Shown here: positions 50,446 to 59,614 of the stretch, piece after piece
Layout: every line of letters begins with the position of its first letter
How positions within the stretch are numbered: position 1 is the stretch's first letter
Source of the DNA: Luteimonas aestuarii
Lineage (GTDB): Bacteria > Pseudomonadota > Gammaproteobacteria > Xanthomonadales > Xanthomonadaceae
Length of the DNA: 64,000 nucleotides
Direction of reading: 5' to 3'
Assembly (NCBI RefSeq): GCF_004357985.1
Contig: NZ_SMTF01000004.1
Span: 62,001-126,000 of the forward strand
The notes under the pieces: generated by a model
Seen by the model: the letters and a program-made list of their open reading frames with translations, nothing else
Database searches by the model: none
What the model was told of the DNA's origin: nothing
Translations under genes and position numbers: made by a program

Positions 50446-51620
50446 GGCCGCACCTCGCGGCGCATCGATGTCGCCAGCCAGCGTTCGGCCAGCACCAGCA
50501 GCGCGATCAACAAGGCCAGCCAAGGCCGCAGATCGCGAGGCGCGACCGGCCACGCCATGGGGCTGCGCGTGGGGGCGACTTCGTGCGCATGGGCAACGCC
50601 CGGTGCGGGCGTTGCGTCGAACAGCGCCCGCAAATGTTGCGGAAAGCCGGGGTCCAGCAACTGCGGCATCGCATCCGGGGTCATCGGTTGCAGGAGACGC
50701 ATCATGCGCCCCGCGCCCAACGGGGCCTCCTCGATCAGTGCGACACCCTCAACATCGCGCCAAAGCGTGCGACGCGTTGTTTCCGGCAGTACGATTTCGA
50801 CATCAAACGCCAGCAGCGCATCCCCACCGCCCTCGATCCAGCCCACGATGCCCGCAGGCAGCGTGCCCGGCGCCAGCCAGGCGAGGCGTTGCGTGCCCGC
50901 GTCGAGCGGCACCTGCGCGTCGGCAACATCCAATGGCGCATCGGCAGCATCGCTATCGCGCAATGCGAGCGCGGCCGCACGCAGCGCGCGCACCGGGAAC
51001 GCATCCGCCTGCCCCGGCGCGTGGCGGATCGCAAGGTCGAATACTTCTGCTTCGACGGCATCCGCAGCCTTTGCGGCACCGCTTTCGATCACTTGCCAGT
51101 CGACGTCTCGCGACAGCGAAACGACTGCGCCATCCAACCCCGCGACGCTCGCCGGTACGACCACCCGCAGCGGCGCGTCGGCTGGCAGCCGGGCGTCCAG
51201 CTCGCGCAGCAGGCTGGCCAGCGGCGGTCGACGCGATGCCGCAGGCAACGGCGTGTCCACGGCAGGAAATCCCGGCGCGAGCCAGCGCACCTCTGCCGCC
51301 TCGCCCTGCACGGCCGCGGATGCAGCGGCAGGATCGACGTCCGGCGCAACGGCGATCCACGGCGTGCGATCGCCGGTGCCGATCAACACCGGATGCGCCA
51401 GCCACAACGCCAGCAGCGCCAGCAGCATCAGGCGCAACAGCAGCAACGGCCATTCGTCGAACCGGATCCTGCGTCGTGGCCGTGGCCGCGCGCGCAGCCA
51501 GCGCAGGGCCGCGAACACCGTGCGCCGCTGCTGTTCGCGCCGCGCGAGATGCAGCAGCAGCGGGATGCCGAGGGCCAGCAGCGAGGACAGCGCGGCCGGC
51601 AGCAGCAACGACAGGCTCAT
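50442..51620 (-). CDS. BatA-domain membrane protein
   Basis: A 392-residue protein starting MSLSLLLPAALSSLLALGIP, then HLARREQQRRTVFAALRWLR and a second helix, the BatA N-terminal domain. A normal BatA has a von Willebrand A domain with a DxSxS metal site; the equivalent region here (TPWIAVAPDVDPAAASAAV onward) has no such site, so it is a truncated or degenerate BatA. A C-terminal helix (PWLALLIALLVLAERWLA) ends it. Coupled to DUF58 upstream (ATGA) and to the next gene (GTGA). Confidence 0.83.
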   Translation of the reverse strand: MSLSLLLPAALSSLLALGIPLLLHLARREQQRRTVFAALRWLRARPRPRRRIRFDEWPLLLLRLMLLALLALWLAHPVLIGTGDRTPWIAVAPDVDPAAASAAVQGEAAEVRWLAPGFPAVDTPLPAASRRPPLASLLRELDARLPADAPLRVVVPASVAGLDGAVVSLSRDVDWQVIESGAAKAADAVEAEVFDLAIRHAPGQADAFPVRALRAAALALRDSDAADAPLDVADAQVPLDAGTQRLAWLAPGTLPAGIVGWIEGGGDALLAFDVEIVLPETTRRTLWRDVEGVALIEEAPLGAGRMMRLLQPMTPDAMPQLLDPGFPQHLRALFDATPAPGVAHAHEVAPTRSPMAWPVAPRDLRPWLALLIALLVLAERWLATSMRREVRP

Positions 51621-52510
51621 CCAGCGCCACCGGCGTGCGTCGGGAACAGGGTGCGCAACGGCAAGTCCAGCGCCGTGTCCAGATGGCAGGTCGCGTGGCG
51701 GATACCGGCCGCATCGAAGCGTGCATGCAACACCCCTTGCGCTTCGCCGAACCTCGCCAGGAACGCCTCGCGCAGTGCGCGGCCGTCGCCGGGCAGTTCC
51801 TCGCCGGTCTCGGGATCGATGAAGCGCCTGCCATCGGCGAACGGGAAATCGCGCTCCGCAGCCGTCAGTACCTGGATCACGCAGACCTCGCGCCGGGCGC
51901 GCGCCAGGCGCTCGAGCAGCGACACCGGCCCGTCATCGAAGCAGTCGCCGATGTAGACCACCATCTCATCCGCGGCAATGCGTTCCCACAGCGGGCGCCA
52001 GGCCTGCTCGCCAGGTACGCCGCCGCCAGCCTGCGCGCCATGCAAGGCGAGCAACGCGCGATCGCGGTGACGCGATCCGGACGATGCAGGCAACCAGGTC
52101 GAGCCCGCGTCATGCAGGACGGCCAGGCCGATGCGATCCCCCTGCCGAACCGCAGTTTCGATAATGGCCGCAGCCAACGCTTTTCCGGCATCCAGCCGCA
52201 TCCAGTCGGGACGGGACTCGTCGGACTGCGCCATCGATGCGCTGGCATCCAGCAGCACCCACACCGCCAGCGGGCTATCTCGCTCGGCTTCGCGCACGAA
52301 GAAGCGGTCGCTGCGTGCGTACAGCTTCCAGTCGATCCGCCGCAGTTCGTCCCCGGGCTCGTAGGCCCGGTATTGCGAGAACTCCAGCCCGGCACCACGA
52401 TCGCGACTGCGATGCTGTCCGCCACCGCGCAACGGGCTGGTGCGGCGCGACGCGATGCGCAAGTCGCACAGCCGCGCCCGCAGTTCGGCGGGCAGGAGGT
52501 CGCGGGCCAT
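51617..52510 (-). CDS. DUF58 domain protein
   Basis: A 297-residue protein. LRGGGQHRSRDRGAGLEFSQ, YRAYEPGDELRRIDWKLYAR and AVWVLLDASASM are the DUF58 signatures; the last contains a DxSxS metal-ion site typical of von Willebrand A folds. DUF58 proteins partner MoxR ATPases in operons linked to envelope stress and aerotolerance. Fourteen bases after moxR; its own stop overlaps the BatA-like start. Confidence 0.93.
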   Translation of the reverse strand: MARDLLPAELRARLCDLRIASRRTSPLRGGGQHRSRDRGAGLEFSQYRAYEPGDELRRIDWKLYARSDRFFVREAERDSPLAVWVLLDASASMAQSDESRPDWMRLDAGKALAAAIIETAVRQGDRIGLAVLHDAGSTWLPASSGSRHRDRALLALHGAQAGGGVPGEQAWRPLWERIAADEMVVYIGDCFDDGPVSLLERLARARREVCVIQVLTAAERDFPFADGRRFIDPETGEELPGDGRALREAFLARFGEAQGVLHARFDAAGIRHATCHLDTALDLPLRTLFPTHAGGAG

Positions 52511-52524
52511 CCGGCGTCGCTCCG

Positions 52525-53523
52525 TCAGGCCTTGCTGAAGGGCACTTCGCGCAGCAAGGCGGCCACCACGTCATCCGGACGCTTGCGCTCGGCCTCGGCC
52601 GCGAACGACAGCAGCAGGCGATGGCGCAGTACCGGTGCAGCAAGGGCGGCCACGTCCTCGCGCGTCACCGCCAGGCGACCCTGCAACAGCGCGCGCGCCT
52701 TGCCGGCCAGTACCAGCGACTGGCCGGCGCGCGGGCCGGCGCCCCAACGCACGTATTCGCGCACCACCGCGGGTGCGTCGTCGCCCGGTCGAGTGGCGCG
52801 GACCAGCCGTGCGATCCAGCCGAGCACGTCGTCGCCGACATGCACCTCGCGCACCAGCGCCTGCAGCGCCAGTACGTCCTCACCGCCCATTACCCGCGGC
52901 ACCTCGACCACGTGCGAGCCAGTGGTCTGCAACAGGATATCGCGCTCCTCCGCCTCGGAGGGATACTCCAGTGCGATGTGCAGCAGGAAGCGGTCCAGCT
53001 GCGCCTCCGGCAGCGGGTAGGTACCAGCCTGTTCGATCGGGTTCTGCGTCGCCAGCACGAAGAATGGCGACGGCAGCGCGTGGGTCGTCCCGGCATAGCT
53101 GACGGTGTGCTCCTGCATCGCCTCCAGCAGCGCGGATTGCGTCTTCGGCGGCGTGCGGTTCAATTCATCCGCCAACAGCAGGTTGGTGAACACGGGCCCT
53201 TGCTGGAAGCGGAAATGGCGATGCCCGGTGCCGTGGTCCTCCTCCAGCAGTTCGGTGCCCAGCAAGTCGCTGGGCATCAGGTCCGGGGTGAACTGCACGC
53301 GGCGGAACTGCAGGTCCAGCGCTTCCCCCAGCGTGCGCACCAGCAGGGTTTTGCCCAGGCCGGGCACGCCTTCCAGCAGGCAATGCCCACCGGCAAGCAG
53401 GCCGGTCAACAGCTGTTCGACCACGTCGTGCTGGCCGACGATGGCAGTGGCGATGGCATCGCGCAGTGCGTCCAGGCGCGCCAGCCGCGACTGGATTTCG
53501 GATTCGGTGAGGGGGGGAGTCAT
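52525..53523 (-). CDS. MoxR family AAA+ ATPase
   Basis: A 332-residue AAA+ chaperone-type ATPase. IVGQHDVVEQLLTGLLAGGH is the MoxR start, Walker A is GVPGLGKT, Walker B is LLLADELNRTPPKTQSALLEAMQE and sensor 1 is FFVLATQNPIEQAGTYPLPE. MoxR proteins act with von Willebrand A partners to assemble metal-dependent or multi-subunit complexes. ATG 53523 has AGGAAC upstream. First gene of the five-gene run that ends at 46409, with DUF4159 19 bases ahead of it. Confidence 0.95.
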   Translation of the reverse strand: MTPPLTESEIQSRLARLDALRDAIATAIVGQHDVVEQLLTGLLAGGHCLLEGVPGLGKTLLVRTLGEALDLQFRRVQFTPDLMPSDLLGTELLEEDHGTGHRHFRFQQGPVFTNLLLADELNRTPPKTQSALLEAMQEHTVSYAGTTHALPSPFFVLATQNPIEQAGTYPLPEAQLDRFLLHIALEYPSEAEERDILLQTTGSHVVEVPRVMGGEDVLALQALVREVHVGDDVLGWIARLVRATRPGDDAPAVVREYVRWGAGPRAGQSLVLAGKARALLQGRLAVTREDVAALAAPVLRHRLLLSFAAEAERKRPDDVVAALLREVPFSKA

Positions 53524-53542
53524 GTCGTTCCTGTGGGGGTGC

Positions 53543-54241
53543 TCATGCCGTCAGCGCGTAGATCACGATGTTGACCGCGAACTTCGTGTTGTCCTCGGCC
53601 AGGAAACGCTTGTTCCGCCAGTCGTAGTCCCACTCGCAGCCGTAGTCCTTGTTGCTGTAGAGCACGCCGAGGCGGCCGTCGATGTGGATGCCCTTCAGGT
53701 AGTCGTGCACCAGGTCGTCGCCCCAGCCGTTGAGCTCGAAACTGGTGGCCGGCGGGCCGTCCGGGAAGCGGAAGAAGCTGCTGTAGATCGCGTGCGTGTT
53801 CGGCAGTTTCGCCAGGGCACGGGCGCCGAAGATCGACGCCATCTGCGCCTCGAACGATTTGGCGAACAGCCCGTCGATGTCGTGGTTGCAGTCGTCGACG
53901 AACACGAAGCCGCCGTTGCGCACATAGCGCTCGAAATTGCGGCGCTCGGCCGGGTTGAACTCGACGAGCTTGTGCCCGGCGAGGTAGCAGAACGGCGCCT
54001 GCAACATCTTCGGGTCGGCCAGCTCGACCACGTGCTCCTTGGGATCGACCCGCAGGTTGGTGTAGTCGATCAGCGAGGTGATGATGTTCGACGGCATCCG
54101 CTCGTCCACGTCCCAGTCGCCGGAATCGTACTTGAGCCGGGTGAACCAGAAATCGTAGGCGGCCGATTGCGCACGCACCTGCGGCAGCGCCGCGGCTGCG
54201 GCGGCGCCGAGCATCATCCGGAGGAATTGCGCGCGATTCAT
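53543..54241 (-). CDS. DUF4159 domain protein, exported
   Basis: A 232-residue protein with a signal sequence (MNRAQFLRMMLGAAAAAALPQVRA). The mature part has YDFWFTRLKYDSGDWDVDER, ELADPKMLQAPFCYLAGHKL, YVRNGGFVFVDDCNHDIDG and IYSSFFRFPDGPPATSFELNG, the DUF4159 pattern, which folds like a glutamine amidotransferase without clear activity. Similar genes accompany MoxR/DUF58 operons in many proteobacteria and planctomycetes. The leader lacks the twin arginines of its tldD neighbours. It heads the MoxR operon (19-base gap). Confidence 0.9.
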   Translation of the reverse strand: MNRAQFLRMMLGAAAAAALPQVRAQSAAYDFWFTRLKYDSGDWDVDERMPSNIITSLIDYTNLRVDPKEHVVELADPKMLQAPFCYLAGHKLVEFNPAERRNFERYVRNGGFVFVDDCNHDIDGLFAKSFEAQMASIFGARALAKLPNTHAIYSSFFRFPDGPPATSFELNGWGDDLVHDYLKGIHIDGRLGVLYSNKDYGCEWDYDWRNKRFLAEDNTKFAVNIVIYALTA

Positions 54242-54341
54242 CGACTCAGGACCTTGTCGAATGTCGGATCCGCTAACAACCTACAAATTCGCAGTTCATC
54301 CACGTGTTCGCTCTTCCACCCAAATGAACGACATCCTATTC

Positions 54342-54751
54342 AGACCCGGAGGGCGGCTGGCATGGACGCCAGCCGTTTTTCGACAGGACAGGGGTGTCCT
54401 GTCGAAAAATCCCGTCGAGACCGATGCGACTGGTTAGCTCCGTCGGGGAAGGCCCTTTTTCTTTTGGTTACTTTTCTTTGGGCAAGCAAAGAAAAGTAAC
54501 CCGCCCGTTCATGGGCGGAAGCTCTTGCTCTTGCTTCTTCATGGACAAGAGGAAAAGCAACAGCTTCCGCCCGCTTCGCGGCCGGGTTCATTTCTTTTTG
54601 CTGGCCCAAAAAGAAACGAACCAAAGAAAAAGGGCCTTCCCCGACGAAGCTAACGATGGGTCGGAGAGTACGTCGGGATTTTCCGACTCCCCATCCTGGG
54701 TCGGTCGGAAAACGCCGCACGTCCATGTGCGGCGCCCTACGGGTCTGGGAG
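54342..54751. repeat. Composite inverted repeat element, copy C
   Basis: The 54242-54804 gap contains no supported gene. Two diverged copies of the same repeat face each other: the left begins AGACCCGGAGGGCGGCTGGC (54342) and the right, read on the minus strand from about 54751, begins AGACCCGTAGGGCGCCGC. Left-arm palindrome 54376-54409 has a perfect 15-bp stem with a GGGG loop; 54433-54469 pairs with 54619-54654; and a 15-bp hairpin lies at 54466-54501. The whole region can fold back on itself. It separates the tldD/E unit from the MoxR unit. Confidence 0.8.
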
Positions 54752-54804
54752 GACCCTCGCGCCGGCATGGGGAATGCAACAGCCACCATCAACCAATACC
54801 TGAC

Positions 54805-56139
54805 TCACACCGCATCCGACAACGAGGTGAACGTGAAGTCCCGCAACCGCATCGGCGGGATCATCATCGCGAACCGCGACTCGTCGCCGCTCACGCGGAT
54901 CGGCCTGCCCAGCTCGTCGATGTTGTTGAGCATGATCACCGGCGACTCGTTGAAACGGAAGTTCTTGATCGGATAACGGACCTGTCCGTTCTCGATGTAG
55001 AACGTGCCGTCGCGGGTCAAGCCGGTCAGCAGCACGGTCTGCGGATCGACCATGCGGATGTACCAGGTGCGCGTGACCAGGACACCGCGCTCCGTCTCGC
55101 GCACCAGGTCGGCCGTGGACTTGGTGCCGCCGGACATGATCAGGTTGCCGGGCATCGCCCGCTCGGGCACGCCCTGGCGGTTGGCCCAGTAGCGCGAGTA
55201 CGCCAGGTTGGCCACCTTGCCGTCCTGGATGACCGGCATCGCCGTTCGCGGCAGGCCGTCGCCGTCCCACGGCAGCACCGGCACCTCCGGGTGCGCCGGG
55301 TCGCAGACGATGTTCACTCGCGGGTCGAACACCTGCTCGCCCACCTTGTTGCCGCCGCCGCGCTTGGACAGGAAGCTGCGGCCTTCGTCTGCGCTGCGCG
55401 CGTCGAAGAAGTTCATCATGAACGAGATCAGCCCGGCCGCGGCGTGCGGTTCCAGGATCACGGTGTACTTGCCCGGTTCCAGCGCGCGCACGTCGGCCGA
55501 ATCGCGCGCCTTGCGGATGGCGATGTCGACGTTGCGGCCGGCATTGAAGGTCGAGATGTCGGTGACGTTGCGTCCCACCCAACCGGAACCGCGCTCGTCC
55601 TCGGTGCGCACGGTGCAGGTGTAGTCGGCACTGGTCGAGGTCTGGTAGCCGAAGTTGCCCTTGCTGTTGGCGATCGCGGTGAAGCCCTGGCTGTCCTCGA
55701 GGAAGCCGGCGGCCACCAGTCCGTTGCCGCGGCACGGCAGGATGGAGTCGGCGGCCACCTGGGCGCGGAACTCCGGCGTGATGGCCGCGGTCGCGGCGCT
55801 GAACGTGCTGGTCGGCGCATAGGTCTGCTTGCCGATGGCCGGCATGAACTCGGGGTTCTCCGGCGCCAGCCGCGCCAGGTCCTCGGCGCGGCGCACCACG
55901 CGTTCCAGCGAGGCGTCGTCGAACTCGTTGGTGGTGGCGGTGCCCACGCGCTTGCCGAACGCGACACTCACGCCCAATTGCACATTCTCGACGATGCCGC
56001 TGGTGGACACGTTGTTGCGGGCGAAGCGGATGTTGCCGGCCATGCTGCCGGACAGCGACGCGGTGCACTCGTCGGCCTGCGACAGCGCGATGACCTTGTC
56101 GAGGATGGCCTTGGCCTGTGCTTCGGTAAAGATGCTCAT
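54805..56139 (-). CDS. TldE/PmbA-like metallopeptidase partner
   Basis: A 444-residue member of the TldD/TldE (PmbA) family. It starts MSIFTEAQAKAILDKVIAL with no signal peptide, and has ARNNVSTSGIVENVQLGVSV, TDISTFNAGRNVDIAIRKAR, ESRF and GNLIMSGGTKST. There is no HExxxH motif, as expected for the non-catalytic TldE-type subunit that pairs with TldD. AGGAGA lies nine bases before ATG 56139. It sits 22 bases after the upstream tldD-like gene, so it is the last gene of the trio. The lack of a signal contrasts with its Tat-bearing partners. Confidence 0.9.
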   Translation of the reverse strand: MSIFTEAQAKAILDKVIALSQADECTASLSGSMAGNIRFARNNVSTSGIVENVQLGVSVAFGKRVGTATTNEFDDASLERVVRRAEDLARLAPENPEFMPAIGKQTYAPTSTFSAATAAITPEFRAQVAADSILPCRGNGLVAAGFLEDSQGFTAIANSKGNFGYQTSTSADYTCTVRTEDERGSGWVGRNVTDISTFNAGRNVDIAIRKARDSADVRALEPGKYTVILEPHAAAGLISFMMNFFDARSADEGRSFLSKRGGGNKVGEQVFDPRVNIVCDPAHPEVPVLPWDGDGLPRTAMPVIQDGKVANLAYSRYWANRQGVPERAMPGNLIMSGGTKSTADLVRETERGVLVTRTWYIRMVDPQTVLLTGLTRDGTFYIENGQVRYPIKNFRFNESPVIMLNNIDELGRPIRVSGDESRFAMMIPPMRLRDFTFTSLSDAV

Positions 56140-56161
56140 GGTGTTGGGTCTCCTGGTCCGG

Positions 56162-57796
56162 TCAGCCGAGCGAACGGGCCGTGTTGATGACGTTCATGCC
56201 GTCGAAGCGCGCCGTGCTCGAACCGTGCGACACGGCCGAAACCTGCGAAGGCTGGCCCTTGCCGTCGAAGAACGAGCCGCCAAGGCGGTAATCGCTGTCG
56301 TCGCAGATGGCCGAGCAGCCGTTCCAGAACTCCGGCGTGCGGATCTGGTAGGCCACGTCCTCCAGCATGCGGGTGATGCGACCGTTCTTGATCTCGTAGA
56401 ACAGCTGGCCGCCGAACTGCGCGTTGTAGCGCTGCTGGTCGATCGAGAACGAACCGTCGCCGATGATGTAGATGCCGTTCTCGACGTTCGAGATCATGTC
56501 GGCGACCGACAGCTTGTCCTTGCCCGGCGCCAGCGACACGTTGGGCATGCGCTGGAACTGCACGCTCGACCAGGAATCTGCGTAGCAGCAACCGTCGGAC
56601 TCGGTCTTGCCGAGGATGTGCGCCTGGTCGCGGATGGTCTGGTAGTCCACCAGCTTGCCGTCCTCCACCAGGTTCCAGCGCTTGCACTTCACGCCTTCGT
56701 CGTCGTAGCCGACCGCACCGAGGCTGCCGGGCTGGATCTTGTCGGCGAACAGGGTCACGCGCTCGCTGCCGTACTGGAAGCGCTGCTCGCGCTTGTCCAG
56801 CGTGGCAAAACTGGTGCCGGCATAATTGGCCTCGTAGCCAAGCACGCGGTCCAGCTCCAGCGGATGGCCGACGTTCTCGTGGATGGTCAGCCACAGGTGC
56901 GAGGGGTCGAGCACCAGGTCGTAGCGGCCGGGCTCGACCGACGGCGCCTTGAGCTTCTCCTGCGCCTGCCTGGCGGCGGCGATGGCGTCCTCGCGCATGT
57001 CGTAGGACAGGCCGTAGTTCACGACGCCATTGGGCGAAACGAACTTCTGCGAGGCATCGCCGTCGAGGTATTCGTAACCAAGGCCCATCGGCGAGGACAG
57101 CCCGGCACGGGTGCGGAACTTGCCGCTGGCCTTGTCGATCGCGGTCACCGTCATCGGCGCCCAGATGCGATGCACGTCCTGGTCGATGTAGGAGCCGTCG
57201 GTGGAGGCGAAGTATTTCTGCTCGTTGACCAGGAAAAGGGTGGAATTGACGAAGCTTGCCCCGGCCTCGATGGCCGCGGCGTTGACGCCCAGCAGCAGTT
57301 CCACCTTCTCGGCGATCGGCACTTCCATCGCGTTCTTGCGGATCGGCGTGCGCCACGACACTTCGCCATGGCCCGGCGCGGGCGCCAACTGCACGCGTTC
57401 GGTCTGGATCTTCGCGTTGGCCCTGGCGATCGCGGTGGCGCGGCGCGCCGCCTCGGCGATGGCATCGGCCGTCACCGTGTTGGTGGCCGCGAAGCCCCAC
57501 GCGCCATCGGCGATCACGCGCACGCCGGTACCCAGGGATTCGGCATTGACCACGTTCTGCACCTTGTCCTCGCGGGTCATCACGAACTGGCGCAGGTAGC
57601 GGCCGATGCGCACGTCGCAATAGCTGGCTCCGGCCGACGTCGCCGCCTGCAGGGCGGCATCGGCGAGTTGCTTCTTGACCGCGACGTCCAGTGTCGTGAG
57701 CAGTTGCTCGGCGGCGATCGCCTTGCCGAGGAAGGATGGCAGCACGAGGCTGCCGACACCAAGGCCGCCGAGGGCCAGGAAGTCGCGACGCTGCAA
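56162..57796 (-). CDS. Tat-exported TldD-like metallopeptidase (1)
   Basis: A 544-residue TldD-family protease. The leader MQRRDFLALGGLGVGSLVLP, ending near FLGKAIAAEQ, is a twin-arginine signal. The catalytic zinc motif HENVGH is at residues 306-311, followed by PLELDRVLGYEANYAGTSFA; canonical TldD has HEAVGH. The start codon is TTG (57796) with GGGAGA upstream; no ATG fits. TldD/E complexes degrade or trim peptides, including RiPP leaders, in the cytosol; export of this version is unusual. Close paralogue of the next gene, 183 bases away. Confidence 0.88.
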   Translation of the reverse strand: MQRRDFLALGGLGVGSLVLPSFLGKAIAAEQLLTTLDVAVKKQLADAALQAATSAGASYCDVRIGRYLRQFVMTREDKVQNVVNAESLGTGVRVIADGAWGFAATNTVTADAIAEAARRATAIARANAKIQTERVQLAPAPGHGEVSWRTPIRKNAMEVPIAEKVELLLGVNAAAIEAGASFVNSTLFLVNEQKYFASTDGSYIDQDVHRIWAPMTVTAIDKASGKFRTRAGLSSPMGLGYEYLDGDASQKFVSPNGVVNYGLSYDMREDAIAAARQAQEKLKAPSVEPGRYDLVLDPSHLWLTIHENVGHPLELDRVLGYEANYAGTSFATLDKREQRFQYGSERVTLFADKIQPGSLGAVGYDDEGVKCKRWNLVEDGKLVDYQTIRDQAHILGKTESDGCCYADSWSSVQFQRMPNVSLAPGKDKLSVADMISNVENGIYIIGDGSFSIDQQRYNAQFGGQLFYEIKNGRITRMLEDVAYQIRTPEFWNGCSAICDDSDYRLGGSFFDGKGQPSQVSAVSHGSSTARFDGMNVINTARSLG

Positions 57797-57979
57797 GGCA
57801 GTTCTCCCGGTTTTGTGGCTCCCGCGCAGCGGCGCCGCGCGAAAGGAACGCCGGACCGACCGCGCAAGGCGACCGTCACGGCAACCCGTCGATTCTTGCC
57901 GCCATGCCCGATGGGGTCAAATGACTTTCGGCAGGGGTGACGCTGCATGCGTCACGGTCCGGGCCATGCTCCGGCCGCG

Positions 57980-59614
57980 TCAACCCAGGTTGCGCGCGGT
58001 GTTGATGATGTTGATCCCATCGAAGCGCGTCGTCGCCGAGCCGTGCGAGACGGCCGACACCTGCCCGGGCTGGCCCTTGCCGTCGAAGAACGAGCCGCCC
58101 AGCCGGAAATCGCGTTCGTCGCAGATCGCTGAACAGGCATTCCAGAACTCGGGGGTGCGGATCTGGTATGCCGCATCCTCGACCAGGCCGGCGATCTCGC
58201 CGTTCCTGATCTCATAGAACAACTGCCCGCCGAACTGCGCGTTGTAACGCTGCTGGTCGATGGAATACGAGCCGCGGCCGTGCACGTACAGGCCGCGCTC
58301 CACGCCCGACACCATGTCCTTCACGCTCAGCGGCGTCTTGCCCGCCTCCAGCGACACGTTGGGCATGCGCTGGAACTGGATGCTGGACCACGAATCGGCA
58401 TAACTGCAGCCATCGGATTCGGTCTTGCCCAGCATGTGCACCTGGTCGCGCGTGGCCTGGTAATCGACCAGGATGCCGTCGCGCACCAGGTCCCACTGCT
58501 TGGTCTTCACGCCCTCGTCGTCGTAACCGACCGCTCCGAGACTGCCCGGCTGGGTCTTGTCGGCGAAGAAGCTGACGATGTCGCTGCCGTAGCGGTAGCC
58601 AGATTCACGTTTGTCGAGGGTGGCAAAGCTGGTGCCGGCGTAGTTGGCCTCATAGCCGAGCACACGGTCGAGTTCCAGCGGGTGGCCGACGTTCTCGTGG
58701 ATGGTCAGGAACAGGTTGGACGGGTCGACCACCAGGTCGTAGCGGCCCGGTTCGACCGAGCGCGCGGACAGCTTCTCGCGCGCCTGCCGTGCCGCGGCCA
58801 CCGCATCCTCGCGCATGTCGTAGCTGCGGCCATAGGCCACCACGCCGCCCGGCATCTCGAAGCGTTGAGACGGGTCGGCATCGAGGTATTCGTAGCCCAT
58901 GCCCATCGGCGCCGAGAGGCCGTCGCGGGTGCGGAACTTGCCGCTGGCCTTGTCCACCGCGGTGGCGGTGAACGGCACCCAGATGCGGTGCACGTCCTGG
59001 TCGATGTAGGAGCCGTCGGTGGATGCGAAGTACTTCTGCTCGTTGATCACGAACATGCGCGAGCTGAAGAAGTCCGCGCCGGCCGCCATGGCCGCGGCAT
59101 TCACCCCCAGCAGCAAGTCCACCTTTTCTTCCAGCGGCACTTCCATGCCGTTGCGCCGGATCGGCGTGCGCCAGGCCACTTCGCCCACGCCGGTCACCGG
59201 CGCCAGTTGCACCGGCTCCTCCTGCAGGCGCGCGTTGGCGCGCGCGATCGCAGTGGCGCGACGCGCGGCATCCGCTACCGCTTGCGTGGTGAGCACGTTG
59301 GTCGCGGCAAAACCCCAGGCGCCGTTCGCGATGACTCGGATGCCCGCACCCAACGACTCCTCGTTGACCACGTTCTCCACGCGGTCCTCGCGGGTCATCA
59401 CGTATTGGCGCAGGTAGCGGCCCACGCGCACGTCGCAGTAGCTCGCGCCCGACGAACGCGCGGCTTCCAGCCCGGCATCCGCCAGCGGCTTCTTCAGCGC
59501 CGCGTCCATCGGCGTAGCCAGGACCTCCGCCGCCACCGCACGTCCCAACAGGGAAGGCACCAACAGGCTGCCCATGCCGAATCCACCGAGGGCGAGGAAA
59601 TCACGTCGTTGCAC
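57980..59614 (-). CDS. Tat-exported TldD-like metallopeptidase (2)
   Basis: A 544-residue paralogue of the preceding gene, of the same length and with the same domain order. The leader MQRRDFLALGGFGMGSLLVP is a twin-arginine signal ending near LLGRAVAAEV; the zinc motif is again HENVGHPLELDRV. Most of the sequence aligns without gaps, so it is a tandem duplication that has diverged. The start codon is GTG (59614), with GGAG upstream. It is the first gene of the trio and is divergent from the DUF885 gene. A different substrate range from its twin is plausible but not shown. Confidence 0.88.
   Translation of the reverse strand: MQRRDFLALGGFGMGSLLVPSLLGRAVAAEVLATPMDAALKKPLADAGLEAARSSGASYCDVRVGRYLRQYVMTREDRVENVVNEESLGAGIRVIANGAWGFAATNVLTTQAVADAARRATAIARANARLQEEPVQLAPVTGVGEVAWRTPIRRNGMEVPLEEKVDLLLGVNAAAMAAGADFFSSRMFVINEQKYFASTDGSYIDQDVHRIWVPFTATAVDKASGKFRTRDGLSAPMGMGYEYLDADPSQRFEMPGGVVAYGRSYDMREDAVAAARQAREKLSARSVEPGRYDLVVDPSNLFLTIHENVGHPLELDRVLGYEANYAGTSFATLDKRESGYRYGSDIVSFFADKTQPGSLGAVGYDDEGVKTKQWDLVRDGILVDYQATRDQVHMLGKTESDGCSYADSWSSIQFQRMPNVSLEAGKTPLSVKDMVSGVERGLYVHGRGSYSIDQQRYNAQFGGQLFYEIRNGEIAGLVEDAAYQIRTPEFWNACSAICDERDFRLGGSFFDGKGQPGQVSAVSHGSATTRFDGINIINTARNLG

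Noticed and set aside
47995-51822. A 1275-codon open frame on the plus strand opposite the DUF4175-like and BatA-like genes.
   Set aside because: It is antisense to genes with clear domains, is composed of Arg/Ala/Gln-rich low-complexity protein, and results from high GC at third positions. Same for 49916-53020.
54394-54500. A short open frame inside the 54342-54751 repeat encoding a peptide like 'RFSTGQGCPVEKSRR'.
   Set aside because: Similar peptides arise at the other repeat copies from the same DNA, in one reading frame that also runs through the facing arm, and none has a ribosome site. It is repeat-derived.
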